From the NCBI RefSeq assembly GCF_002234675.1, contig NC_019863.2, forward strand, positions 805,109 to 869,108: a stretch of DNA of 64,000 nucleotides. The letters run 5' to 3'. This stretch comes from Oryzias latipes. Lineage: Eukaryota; Chordata; Actinopteri; Beloniformes; Adrianichthyidae. Below, one piece after another: positions 10,581 through 22,500 of the stretch; within the stretch, counting starts at the first letter, position 1, and each line of letters begins with the position of its first letter. The notes under the pieces are model-generated. The model saw only the letters and a program-made list of their open reading frames with translations. It made no database searches and had not been told where the DNA came from. The translations under genes were made by a program, and so were the position numbers.

Positions 10581-13500
10581 ATGAACCTGGAACTGCTCGG
10601 TAATTGACATTATTTGTTTCCATGTGTGTAGTTTGGTGATGCGTCCGCACGTAGCTTCGTTTGTTGTGATTAGCATAAAACAGCAGCCTAGCATGCTAAC
10701 AGCAAAAACTGCAGTGGTGTTTCAATGAAAACGATATAAATATTTCTCCAAAATGAAATAAAACGTGTAACTTTGTTAGTTTGACTTTTTTCTAAGCTGA
10801 ATTTTCTCATGTTTGCTGAATGTTTGAACTGAAGTAGGACAGCGAGAGTTGGCTCCTCGCGTTAGCTTTGGGACAACATGATGATGCTCGGATCATGCAT
10901 TGTTTTTGTGTCCATCGCGTTCCAAACATATCAAGCTGAACGGCTTGTAGAGATTGGAGTCTTACTTTTGAAATCAAGTCACCGTTTATTGAAAACCAGC
11001 AAAGCTCAATGAATATAAGAAAAACAGACCACAAGTCAGTCAACCCACAACAAAAAAAAATCCTTGGAGTTAACAAGTTGCGTTTTACTTCCCAGAATAT
11101 ATGGATTTAAATTGTACTGTCATCTGTGGAATTGATGTCAAGAGGCAGAGAAATATTTGTATCTTTTCTATCCAGAGAAGTTTGTTCAGTTCTGTGTGTC
11201 TGGTGCAGCATAGATTCTTCTCCATGGCATGAAGGGTCAGATTTGGGTGAAAATGTGAGGCCAACCATTCAGCCTGCAACCTTTGAGGCTATATAACACT
11301 ACATGCAAATGAGTTATTTAATGAAACTTGTTTCAATGGGATACTATTATTTTCTTCACATAGAACAGAGATAAATTTAAATGAATATTTACCAAAATTA
11401 CTCTGAATTTCATATTTGAAGAGTAGAAAGAAATAAAGAAAAAGTCTGAGGGGGAAAATTGTCAACAAAAAAACTGGGTTTGTATGAAATGTTAAATATT
11501 TACTATTAAATGCTCACTGTAAACTTATACTTTTAAATCATGTGAACAGGACAATAACACACATAATGATCTTATTCCGAAGAAAAAATCACGAATACGA
11601 ATGAATCTCGTCTTTACGTTTGGCCTTTAAGGCTCTGAAGGTCAGGTTGTTGCTGCATCAAGTTTACAAAGGCTAATAACAGAATGTAGCCATTCATTAG
11701 GGCTGCACGATATGAGGAAAACTCGCGATATGCGATATTGGTGATTAATATTGCGATAACGATATAAATTGCGGTATATAAACAAATAGCCAAAAAAAAC
11801 AAAAACATCATTTCCATTTCACTGCAACAGTTTAAAAATTATTCTCCAAATGACCCTTGTCGACGTGGGAGGCAAACATCAAACATAAAAGGGCTCATCT
11901 GATTGATCAACAACGTAAACGGGTCCTTCTGATTGGTTAAATGCATAAAGGGATTTATTTCATTTGTTCAATATTTCAAGCTGCCGTTACTTTGTTTTAG
12001 CACATTTAAGGTAATCATTTATTGCGATTTTTGCCGTCTTTTGCGGTATGCATATTGCACAGCTTGATTTCGCGATGATGATAAATTTGCGGTATATTGT
12101 GCAGGCCTACCATTCATGATCAAGAAATCGTAGTTCTGACAAACTGCTGGGGTCGCATATTTTATATGTTTTGACAGGAGCCTGTGGGCTGGTGGAAATT
12201 TGGACACCTTTGCCTCACGGGCCAGACTTTGGACATGCCTGCTGTAGATGGAGCTTATCTGCTGATCTCAGCAGGGTGATGAGACTTCTCTGTCAGACTG
12301 AACTGAACCTACACATCGGCTGAAACAAACTTTGTTTTCCCGTCTTTTACATTAGTTTGCATTTAAGAATTTAGTAGCTGATGCTTCAAACTCTTAAATT
12401 GACCAGTAGCTCAAATACTGTCTCAGTATTGGGTTTGAGTATGAAGAAATGTCTGCTAGGTTTTTGAAATGCCAGGTCAATGTGTTCTGTCACTCTGCTT
12501 CAGTATAGAATTGATCTTTTTGTTGTCTGTCTTTTAGAGTCATTTGGGCAAAACTACCCAGAGGTGAGACACCAGCTTTGAATCATAAAGATCTCATGAT
12601 AAATAGACTGCTGTGCTCTGAAAATCCCCCAAAAACACCCTTCATGTGATTTGCAAAATAAATGTGATTGTTTGTAGGAGGCGGATGGCACTCTGGACTG
12701 TATCAGCATGGCGCTCACGTGCACCTTCAACCGCTGGGGAACCCTGCTGGCTGTTGGCTGCAACGATGGCCGCATTGTCATCTGGGACTTCCTCACAAGA
12801 GGAATTGCCAAAATTATCAGTGCACACATCCATCCTGTCTGCTCTTTGTGGTAAGGTGCCTCTCCTGAAACAACTGCCTCATCAAGCCTTTGTACACAAA
12901 TCTCCAGTGGTTGCTGTCATTATATTTATCAGTATTTAAAATGCAAAAATGGTGCATATATATCTATATATATAGTAAGTGAGCGGCTAGTGTTTCTTTA
13001 TTTCATTTTAAAACTACTTTTGTACCTTTTCTTTCCTTGGAAATGTCAGTATATTTTAAGAAGTCTTTCCTCATCTTTCTGGTGAGATCATGAGAAGGGT
13101 GGGGATGGACCTGCTTATCTGGTTTTTCTTGATAATTAAAAGTGGCAAAGTTATTTCAGAGTATTTGTACTTTATTACTGTGTTTTCTTTTTAGTTTTGA
13201 CAACTTTTACTTTGCTATTTTTGGGAACATTTGTGTAATTTTACTTTGACAAGATTTCTGTTCAGCATTTTTGTAACTATAGGCAAACATTGATCCATTT
13301 TTAAAGATGCATCTGGAATGCTTTTGCAGTGACGTCATAAAAGTTGTAAAAGGATATGCATAGCCAAAGACAAAAGAAAGCAAAGCTGCAGCGGTGGCAC
13401 CGTCTCATCTCTACCAACTGCTGTCCTGCGTTTTCCACTGAACCGAAGTGGAAGTTATCTCTGGAGGGGTGTCATTTCTTTATCCTCCCTGTTAGACATT

Positions 13501-16500
13501 TATGTATCTTAGCTTTCAGTGATGCTTTGCTAAAATGTATTTTCCACCAGGCCAGTGACTGTTTACTAGGGTGTAACTGTATAGGTAGTTGTATTGAACC
13601 GTTTCGGTTCAGTTCACTTTTGTACCATTTTGGTCCTTTTTTCTTCTTCCCCCAAATGTATCAACTTTCCACCGAGACGGGGGTGATGGTGAGCATGTCA
13701 ACGTATGGCTAATGCAGACACAAGGCCAGAGCTTGAGGACCCCCCCCCCAATCTCCTCACGCTCTCCTGTGTGGGGGGAACACTTCAGCTTTGTTGTCAG
13801 CATCCATGAAGTAGGATAAGTCAAATGCTGTGTGTTGACATTGTTACACAAAGATAGTGTGTGCCACAGTAAGACATCTAATCTGTTAACCAACTTAAAA
13901 CAGCATCACCGACTGGAACAATCGAGTCTACAAGAAAAAAGTCAGGCCAGTGTTAAGTATCCAAAGTTTTTGGCTCCTGGCAGCTAATAATTGTATTTTA
14001 TTTAGCAGATCGCCTACATAGGTCAATTTTAGTTATTGTTAAATAAAACAAATAAATGCAATTTATAAGTAATTTTTTGTATCGAAAAAATACAGAAAAT
14101 GGACCAAACTGAGCCTCTATGAAATACTGAATCGAACTGAGATTTTAGTGTACTGTTAGACCCCTACTATTTACACATATTTGGAAACGTCTTTTAGGAA
14201 TGTATAAAAAATGAATGAATGTTCAGGGATGTTCAAACAAAGTAACACTAAACATTTGGCTTCAGCTTTAGAAGGAGGAGGAGGCTTCTTTCATGTACGT
14301 GTATAAAGGTGTTTAGAAAAAACCCACTACAGAATTAAATGGATGATCTGTATGATCTGTTCTTTATGAGATTCTGATGGCTGCATGAATCAGTCCTTCC
14401 CATCCCTGGCCTTGGGGGGACTCTGGCGTGGATCTTCTCCATGTTTCCCTTCATAAGTACAAATTGTTCAGGGCGTCATCAAGCTCTGCAGAAGCCCGAT
14501 GATGGCAGCCATCAGAGGCAGGCGTGTTCGAGCAGGGCGGACCGTGGTTGGAAGGCACTGAGTAATCTGAAAGAGGGCTTTTTGTGTTTTTGAACAAGTT
14601 GGAGTCGGGACGGACACAAACTAGTGAGCGCCTCCACGGACAACATTGTGTCACAGTGGGACGTTTTGACAGGAGACTGTGACCAGAGGTTTCGTTTTCC
14701 TTCACCCATCCTGAAACTGCAGTGCCACCCCAGAGACATGTAGGTCTTCCCCAGCAACAGAGGCAGCTTTTTGTCTGCAGTCGCATCTTTTCCAGACTTT
14801 TACCGTTTGAATCTGTGGTCGTGTTTCAGGGACAAAGTGCTGGTGTGTCCAATGAAGTCGGCACCAGTCCTGCTGACGCTGTCTGACTCCAAACACGTCG
14901 TCCTGCCTGTGGACGATGACTCAGACCTGAATGTGGTGGCAGCTTTTGACAGACGAGGAGAGTACATTTACACTGGCAATGCTAAAGGAAAGGTAAAAAC
15001 TGTTGTTTTCTGTCGTTGGACACGAAAACACTTTTCTTTTACTGTTGCAGAAAAGTTCTAGAGTATCAACAGGAATCTAATGAGGAACGGCTTCCATGTT
15101 TTAATGAGTCTGTTGTAAAAAGGTTGTTACACGTGTTTCTTCTTGTGTTGCAGATTCTGGTGCTAAGCACAGACACACAGGAGCTGGTGGCTTCATTCAG
15201 AGTGACAACAGGGACCAGCAACACAACCGCCATCAAATCCATTGAGTTTGCCCGGAAGGGCAGGTGGGAAATGTCTCCTTGATTTAAGACGGAAATGTGG
15301 AGGAAACCAACTTAACTCAGACTTAACTTGCTTAAAATGTTCAGTTCAAAAATAAAACACTGTTTTATAGGATTAACCCTCTGGATTACTTTTACATTGG
15401 ATCTAAAAGTGCCTTCAGAAAATCCCAAATGCAGCTTACAGTGGAGGAAATAAATGTTTGATCCTTTGCTCATTTTGTAGGTTTGAGCACCTAAAATGAA
15501 ACTGACAGTCTTTAATCCTAATGGTCGGTTCATTTGAACAGTGAGAGATAAAAAAAATCAAGAAACAATCAAGAATTTATGAACATGGTGGGACGGCCGT
15601 GGTGCAAGGGTGGGGCGGTGATCTCTGATTGGAAGATTGCAGATTCGATTGCGCCTTGCATGTGTTTTAAGTGTCCTTGGGTGAGACACTGAACCCCCAC
15701 TTTGCCTCTGGCAGAAGGTTGGCGCCGGTGTTTGGCAGCTAATAGTGACTGTAAAGCGCTTTGGGCCTTTAGGGAGGTAGAAAAGCGCTGTACTAGAGCT
15801 GTGGCGGTGTGGGATTTTTGGTCACCGCGGTGACCACGGTTAACCGGCCCCCACACACACCCAATCTCCGTCGCCGAACACAAAATCCCCCGGCGGCCGC
15901 AATCGCAAATGAATACAATGAATAATTACAACGCAGTATTGTTTGTTAACAAAAAACAGTAACAACTAACTACTAAAAATCTTAACTAATGAAGTGACTA
16001 TATAGGGGTTGTAGAACGAGGATGTGTGTCAGCGCGCTGTGTGTGTAGGAGGAAGGAGCGCGTGCAGCACGAGAGTGAGCACAAATGTGTTGGGGGTGTG
16101 CGTTCATGTTTGGTGTTATGGAGTGAGGGAGAACAGTAATAAAAGGTTTCCCCCAGAAAAACGGGATTTTTGATTACCGCTGTGATGAAAAGGGGGTAAG
16201 GTGGCTGGGCGCTCCCTTAGAAATAGGAGGAGTAGCTCTGAGCAGAGCTGCTGCCCTTCCACATTAAGGAGAGCCAATTGAGGTGGCTCTGGCATCTGGT
16301 CCAGATGCCTCCTGGAGGCCCGTCTCTGTTCAGGGCATGTCTCACCGTCTTGGGGGACCCAAGTCCCAGGACACACCAGAGAGACTACGTCTGTCGACTG
16401 GCCTGGGACTGCCTTGGGGTCCCCCCAGAAGAGCTTCAGGAAGTGGGTGGGGAGAAGGAAGTCTGGGCATCGCTGCTTAGAATGTGCTCCCATGATCCAG

Positions 16501-19500
16501 CACAAGAAAATTGATTGATGGGGAAAATAAGTATTTGAACTCTTCTGTCATCTGTTTCTTATAGTTGATGAGCATGTTTCTGCACAGATCAGGAGGGATT
16601 TTGGTCCTCTCTTCTTTACAAATGTCTAAATCATTCAGCTTTGGTGGCTGTGACATATGTATTCTATAGGATTGAGGTCCACAGACTGGCTGGACCTGTC
16701 AATGATCTTGATCTGCTTCTTCTTCAGTCATACCTTGGTTGTCTTGGCTGTATGTTTTGGGTTGTCATCCTGTTGGAAGACCCATCCATCCCCCATTTGG
16801 AACCGCCTGACTTGACTTAGCATAATGTTTAGACCTCCATGCTTGACGATGGGGATGGTGTTCTTGGGGTCATAGGCAGCTTTTCTCTTGCTCCATCATA
16901 ACGGGTTGAGTTGATGGAAAAGAGCTCCATGTTGGTCTGGTCTGACCACAGCTCCTTCTCCCAGTCACTCTCCAGATCATGAATTTATTCATTGACAAAC
17001 GTCAGGTGGGCCTGCACATGTGACTCCTTAAGCAGCTCTGCAAGATGTTAAACCATTGCAGTGTGAAGTCTTCCCGGTGGTTTTCTTGGTGCTGTGGTTC
17101 CAGCTGCTTTGAGATCATCAATCAAGTCCTCCCATGTTGTTATAGGCAGATTTCTCGCTTTCCTCATGATCATGGAAGCCTCACCCGGTCAGATCTGGTT
17201 TGGAGCCCCAGACCTAAAGGTGGATTGATGGTGATGTTGCAGCAACAGTTGTCACCTTAACCCCCAGCTTCTTGCTTATGGGTTTGTAGTCCATTCCGGT
17301 CTTGTGCAGGTCCACAACCTTCTCCCTTAAATCCACAGAAAGCTCTTTATTCTTTCCCGTGTTGGAGAGTTTGGAGTCTGATGGACTGATCCTGTGGACA
17401 GGTGTCTTTTCTGCAGGTGATCAGTTCAAACAGGTGTCTTCAACTCAGGTGACAGATTGATTAAGGGAGTCTAACTGGTCTATGAGAAGCAGAACTCCTG
17501 ATGGTTTCTAGGGGATCAAACACTTGGTTTCCTTCAATGAAATGTAGATACATTTTTATAAATTTCTTTAATTGCTTAATTTTCTTTGGGATTTTTATCA
17601 TGGACCTATTGTTAGGATGACAGACTGTCAGTTTCTTTTCAGGGGGGCAAACGTGCAGAATCAGCAAGTGATCAAACATGTATTTCCTCCACTTAATGTG
17701 TCCTTCATACTAAGGTTTGTCCCCCATGTTTTTCAATGCAGTTGCTTCCTCATAAACACAGCAGATCGGATCATTCGAGTGTATGATGGCAGAGAAATCC
17801 TGACCTGTGGAAGGGATGGTGAGCCAGAACCCATGCAGAAACTGCAGGACCTGGTAAACAGGTGTGTGAACTCCAACACGGTCACATTCCCAGAGGAGGT
17901 TGTTTCTGCTTTGGGGGCATATGTCCATCCCGTGTTCACTGGTGTTCCGCCCCCAGGACTCCATGGAAGCGCTGCTGTTTCTCTGGAGATGGGGAGTACA
18001 TTGTGGCTGGTTCAGCCAGGCAGCACGCTCTCTACATTTGGGAGAAGAGCATCGGCAATCTGGTGAAGATTCTGCATGGAACCAGAGGAGAGCTGTTGTT
18101 GGACGTCGCTGTAAGGAGCTTTTAGCAGATTGTATCACTCCGTAGCTTTTTATGCTGCGTTCACACCAAACATGTGAGTCCCATTGGAGAACGCGCTGAA
18201 CGAATGCGGTTTTAGCACACGGTGTTTACGCTGGAGTGTCGTTATCCGATACTCACAGCTGGAACGCCCTGTGAGAGATATCAAAGTGGTGCAAATCTGG
18301 TGAATTTTTCTGCAGCTGTAAAAACGTAAAACGCCATCATTTATTTTTGCTCCATGATCAATTTTTAAACAGTTGACATTTCCGTGTAAAGGACGCCATC
18401 CATACGTCACTACCAAATCTGAGCCCCTGATTGGTCAAAGTTCCACCTATTTTAACTTTTAGTTGTCCTTCACTGTCCATCTGTTTTTTGAGTAGCGACA
18501 ATGGATTTCAGCACAGAAGCCTGAAACGCGCATACACACGTGTTTGCATGGACTTCTGATTGAAAGTGGTGGCTTGAGCGTACGATTGCTTAGGGCGGTG
18601 TGAACGCAGCATTAGGCTAAGAGGAAGATGGTCCCAGAGGAAACCAGCTCCATGCTGTGCTTTTGAAACAGACCCTCTTTTCTCATCTCACCTCTTTTTA
18701 GTGGCATCCGGTCCGACCGATTATCGCCTCCATCTCCAGTGGAGTCGTGTCCATCTGGGCACAGAACCAAGTGGTACGTGTCCCGAGAAGATGGATATGC
18801 ATGAGTGAAATACTGGAGAACTTTGCTGTTAGAATCACCTTTACTCTGTTTTAAATGTACAAACTGGAGGATGGGTGAACTTCCAGCTTCTGATCCTGCA
18901 GGGTTATGGGTTATTCATGGGTTATTCTTTGTTTTTTCAGGAAAACTGGAGCGCCTTCGCCCCAGACTTTAAAGAGCTGGATGAGAATGTGGAGTACGAA
19001 GAGCGGGAATCCGAGTTTGATATTGAAGATGAAGACAAAAGTGAACCGGAGCAGACGGGTTAGGAAACAATTCTATGTTGTAGTTCACGAAAAGTCACTT
19101 CACTTTATTTACATGGATTATTTCTAGAACTACAAATTATTGTAAAATAAAAAAAGTTACATTTTTAAACTCTTTTTTTTCCCCCCCAGTTATATAGAGT
19201 ATGTGTAAACATAGTCATCATTGAGGGAAGCTGGCTACAGAAACATCTTCATACAAACAAGACTCACAGAAAAGTCAACTATAAGAAATGAATCTCCAGT
19301 GCTGGACAGCTCTTTTTCTATACTCGTCTGTTCAATGCCTGTTTTCCACTGTCAGTTAAAGCTCTCATATCCAGAACTCATAACAGTCTCTTGGTGTGGG
19401 ACACGTTTGCCTTGCAGGTGCAGACGCAGCAGAGGATGAAGAGGTGGATGTGACCACTGTGGATCCCATTGTTGCATTTTGTAGCAGGTAAAAAGACCAA

Positions 19501-22500
19501 GAACACCAAGCAAACCTGTGAATTGACGTACTTTCAATACCCCTTTCCTCTGGTTTAGATGATTACCAACACAATTGATATTGGTGATCTTATACCATCT
19601 AAGGCAAACAGTGTTATTAGTTTCTAACAGTGGGGAAATCGGAACCGTCGGAACCGGCTCATAAGCCACTCGTCCTCGTTTGCCAGCAAGTCTCCTTGCT
19701 GTCTAAAGATGCGTTCACTCTGAATTCTTCCATTTGCCACATCTTCTAAGAGTGCAAGATCAGCCATTGTGCGTCATTACGCATTGTGATGGGGCATTTT
19801 ATTTCCCTCCATTTAATTACATCTGACAAGCAACAGATGTCGGGAATAATCGACGTGGAAATGGGAAATTGTTCAGCGCAAATGTAATTTCTTGTTGCTT
19901 TCTGAATGGTTGAGACATACGCCATACATTGTTTTATCAAAAATAAAACAAACTAAAGGCATATGCATGAATACCATAATTCTGTAGCTAATGAAGAAAT
20001 GTTTTACTATGAAAACAACTTTCCCTAGTGGACAATTAATGCATCTCTCTCTATCTATCCATCTGTCTGTCTAATTGCACCTCTATCTGCTCCGCCAGAC
20101 GGACACATTGACGAGAATATCAGTTTTGTACATTATTTCGTTCTGTTAACTATATTATTTATGAGGATGAATTGCACAACATGCCAATATTGCAGAATAT
20201 ATTTCACTTTTCTTTCTGCAAATAAGTGTTCATTTAAATTTCTGTTGTAATTTTCGTTTGATTTTTTTTGTTTGTTTCACTGCTGATGGATCAAACGGGT
20301 GTTGGTGTAGCTGTTAATTGTCAGACTTGCTTTGTGAAGTCTTCATGTTATTTCTGAGAGGCAGTATTGTCATTTTCACTTTCACGTGTTTCTTCCATCT
20401 GCCGACGGTGTCGCCGTTTCTCATTTCACCCGTTTTTGTGCGCACGCCTGGGTCAGAGCTTGCGTGAAGGACCGCACATTTTCCTGTCAAGTTTGCTTTT
20501 TATAAATCTCAACTATTGCGTAGAGAGCGGCGTACGCCTTCTTTTGTGCGTACGCAACATTTATAAATGAGGCCCCAGGACATGAATGAGAGCTGGAAGA
20601 CGGTGAAGAGATGTTTTATAGACCTGACAGAGGAGTGAAGGTGGAGGAGGGACTGCTGTGGTGATGGACAGACTGACGAGGTTAGACAGGAATGAAGTTA
20701 GACAGGAATCTCTGTGGATCATGTTTGCAGATGACACTGTGATCTGCAGTGAGAGCAGGTGGAGGAACATCAGGAGTGATGGTCAGCTGCAGCAAGACAG
20801 AGTATCTGTGTGTAAAGGAGAGGAACTGCAAGCGGGTTAGAACAGGTGGAGGAAGGTTTCAGGTGTGATGTGTGACTAAAGATCGTCATCAAGAATAAAA
20901 GGAGAGGTGTAGGCGTCTGTGCTGAGAGCAGCCATGTTGTTGGTTAGAGACTCTGATGCAGAGGTGGAGGTAGCAGAGATGAAGATGATGAAGTTCCCTT
21001 TGGGAGAGACCAGGATGGATCAGGAATGAATCCATCAGAGAAACAGATCATGGTAGAGGTTCTGGAGATAAATGCAGAGAAGCAGGTGGAAATGTTGCGA
21101 GGAGGAACAGTGATGATGTTGGTAAAAGGATGCTGAGAAAGACGCAGAGAAGAGGAGCAAAGAGGAGGTTCATGGATGTAGAGAAAGACGACATGAGGAA
21201 GGTTGGTGTGAGTGAGGATGCAGAGGAGAGAGTTAGATGGAGGCAGATGATTTGAGGTGGTGCCCCTTAAAGAAAACGGCAGAAGCTGGTTTACGTGCTG
21301 ACAAATGTAAACCAACCTCTTGGAGTAAAAATGATGTCAGCTTTTCCATCAGACTTGTGAAAAATTCTTAGAATAAATCTTCTAAAATGATAAAGCAGTG
21401 ATGGTGGATTGTTTTTAGACACTAAGACAGGAACAGCTGCCAGTTTGGTCAGAAGTCCCGCCCCTTTTTCATGTGTGCTTCAGAAAGTAACAATGATGTT
21501 GATCCACACATTAGGCTCAATCCAGTGTGAAACTGTATGGCAGGAGAAAAGACTGATGAACACATTGAAACTGCTTTGTTTTTGTCTGAATATTCAAACG
21601 GATGATTGAGGAGGCGTCAGCTTCCTGTGATGTAATGACCTGACCAAATGACCTGTGAAAGGCTACTGCTGGAGGTGGTGTACACATGTCTCCATGCTCA
21701 CTAAATGCCTCTAAACCATGTTTGTTCCTGCAGTGATGAAGAGATGGAGGACTGCAAGGCCCTGCTGTATCTGCCCATTGCCCCTGAGGTGGAGGATCCA
21801 GAGGAAAACCCTTTTGGTCCCCCCCCAGATGCTTCGGTCCAGGCGGCAACTCCGGAGGATCCTTTGGCTGGCAGCGACAAGAAGCAACGGCAACTTTCCT
21901 CAGAGGGAGGTCCCACCAAAAAGAAGGCTCGCACTACTGTGATTGAACTGCAGGGGGTGCCGAGTGATGGTGAGAGACTATTACACCCCCCCCCACACAC
22001 ACACACACTCACACAGTTTGCAGCTTTCCACTCTTTGGCTACGTTCACACTGCAGGCTGAAACGACCCAATTCCGAATTTTTTGCCCCTAAGCGGCCCAA
22101 TTCCGATCTTTTCCTGACAGTCTGAATGACACAGATCCGATCTTTTCAATTGCGACCGCCGTCTGACCGGCCAGGCGACTTGATTCCGAACCGTACGTCA
22201 TCGACACGCAACAAACGTCATCATTTTGCGTTGAAGTAGGCGGGAACGAGAACGTAAACATCAACCATGGTGGACGATGCTGCAGAGACCAGACAGTGGA
22301 AGGGAAGCGAGATCCCCGATTGGATTAATATTTGCATTTGGGCTGATCGCTCTTTTAAGGCCAAACTCCAGGGCTCTGATCGCAACTGGGCGGTTTTTGA
22401 AAAAATTTCCAGCTAAATGGCAGAGCGTGGTGTTGAACCTTTCCCGCGGTGACTTTTTTTTCTTTCTCCCCTTTCCGACCGTGCTCAGAAGCGCGGGGGA

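Larger units (their letters stand above)
15437..17695 (-). mobile_element. Tc1/mariner element, decayed, with nested insertions
   Basis: Imperfect terminal inverted repeats of about 100 bp begin with a TA dinucleotide at each end. The left end is TACAGTGGAGGAAATAAATG; the right end, read on the minus strand, is TAAGTGGAGGAAATACATG. Between about 16530 and 17420 the minus strand holds a shredded transposase; the plus-strand block around 16890-16960 reverse-translates to [10 protein letters not shown] and INSTR. About 940 bp (15588-16525) between the left TIR and the transposase are later insertions. The whole lies in RBBP5 intron 6, opposite to the gene. Confidence 0.82.

Noticed and set aside
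14451..14896. Minus-strand ORFs of 64-111 codons
   Set aside because: They are the antisense of RBBP5 exons 4 and 5, which have clear splice sites and family sequence on the plus strand.
15588..15795. A true tRNA gene
   Set aside because: Only A- and B-box-like words are present; there is no cloverleaf with acceptor stem, and the tail matches a SINE.
17710..18138. Minus-strand ORF of 142 codons
   Set aside because: Antisense of RBBP5 exons 7 and 8.
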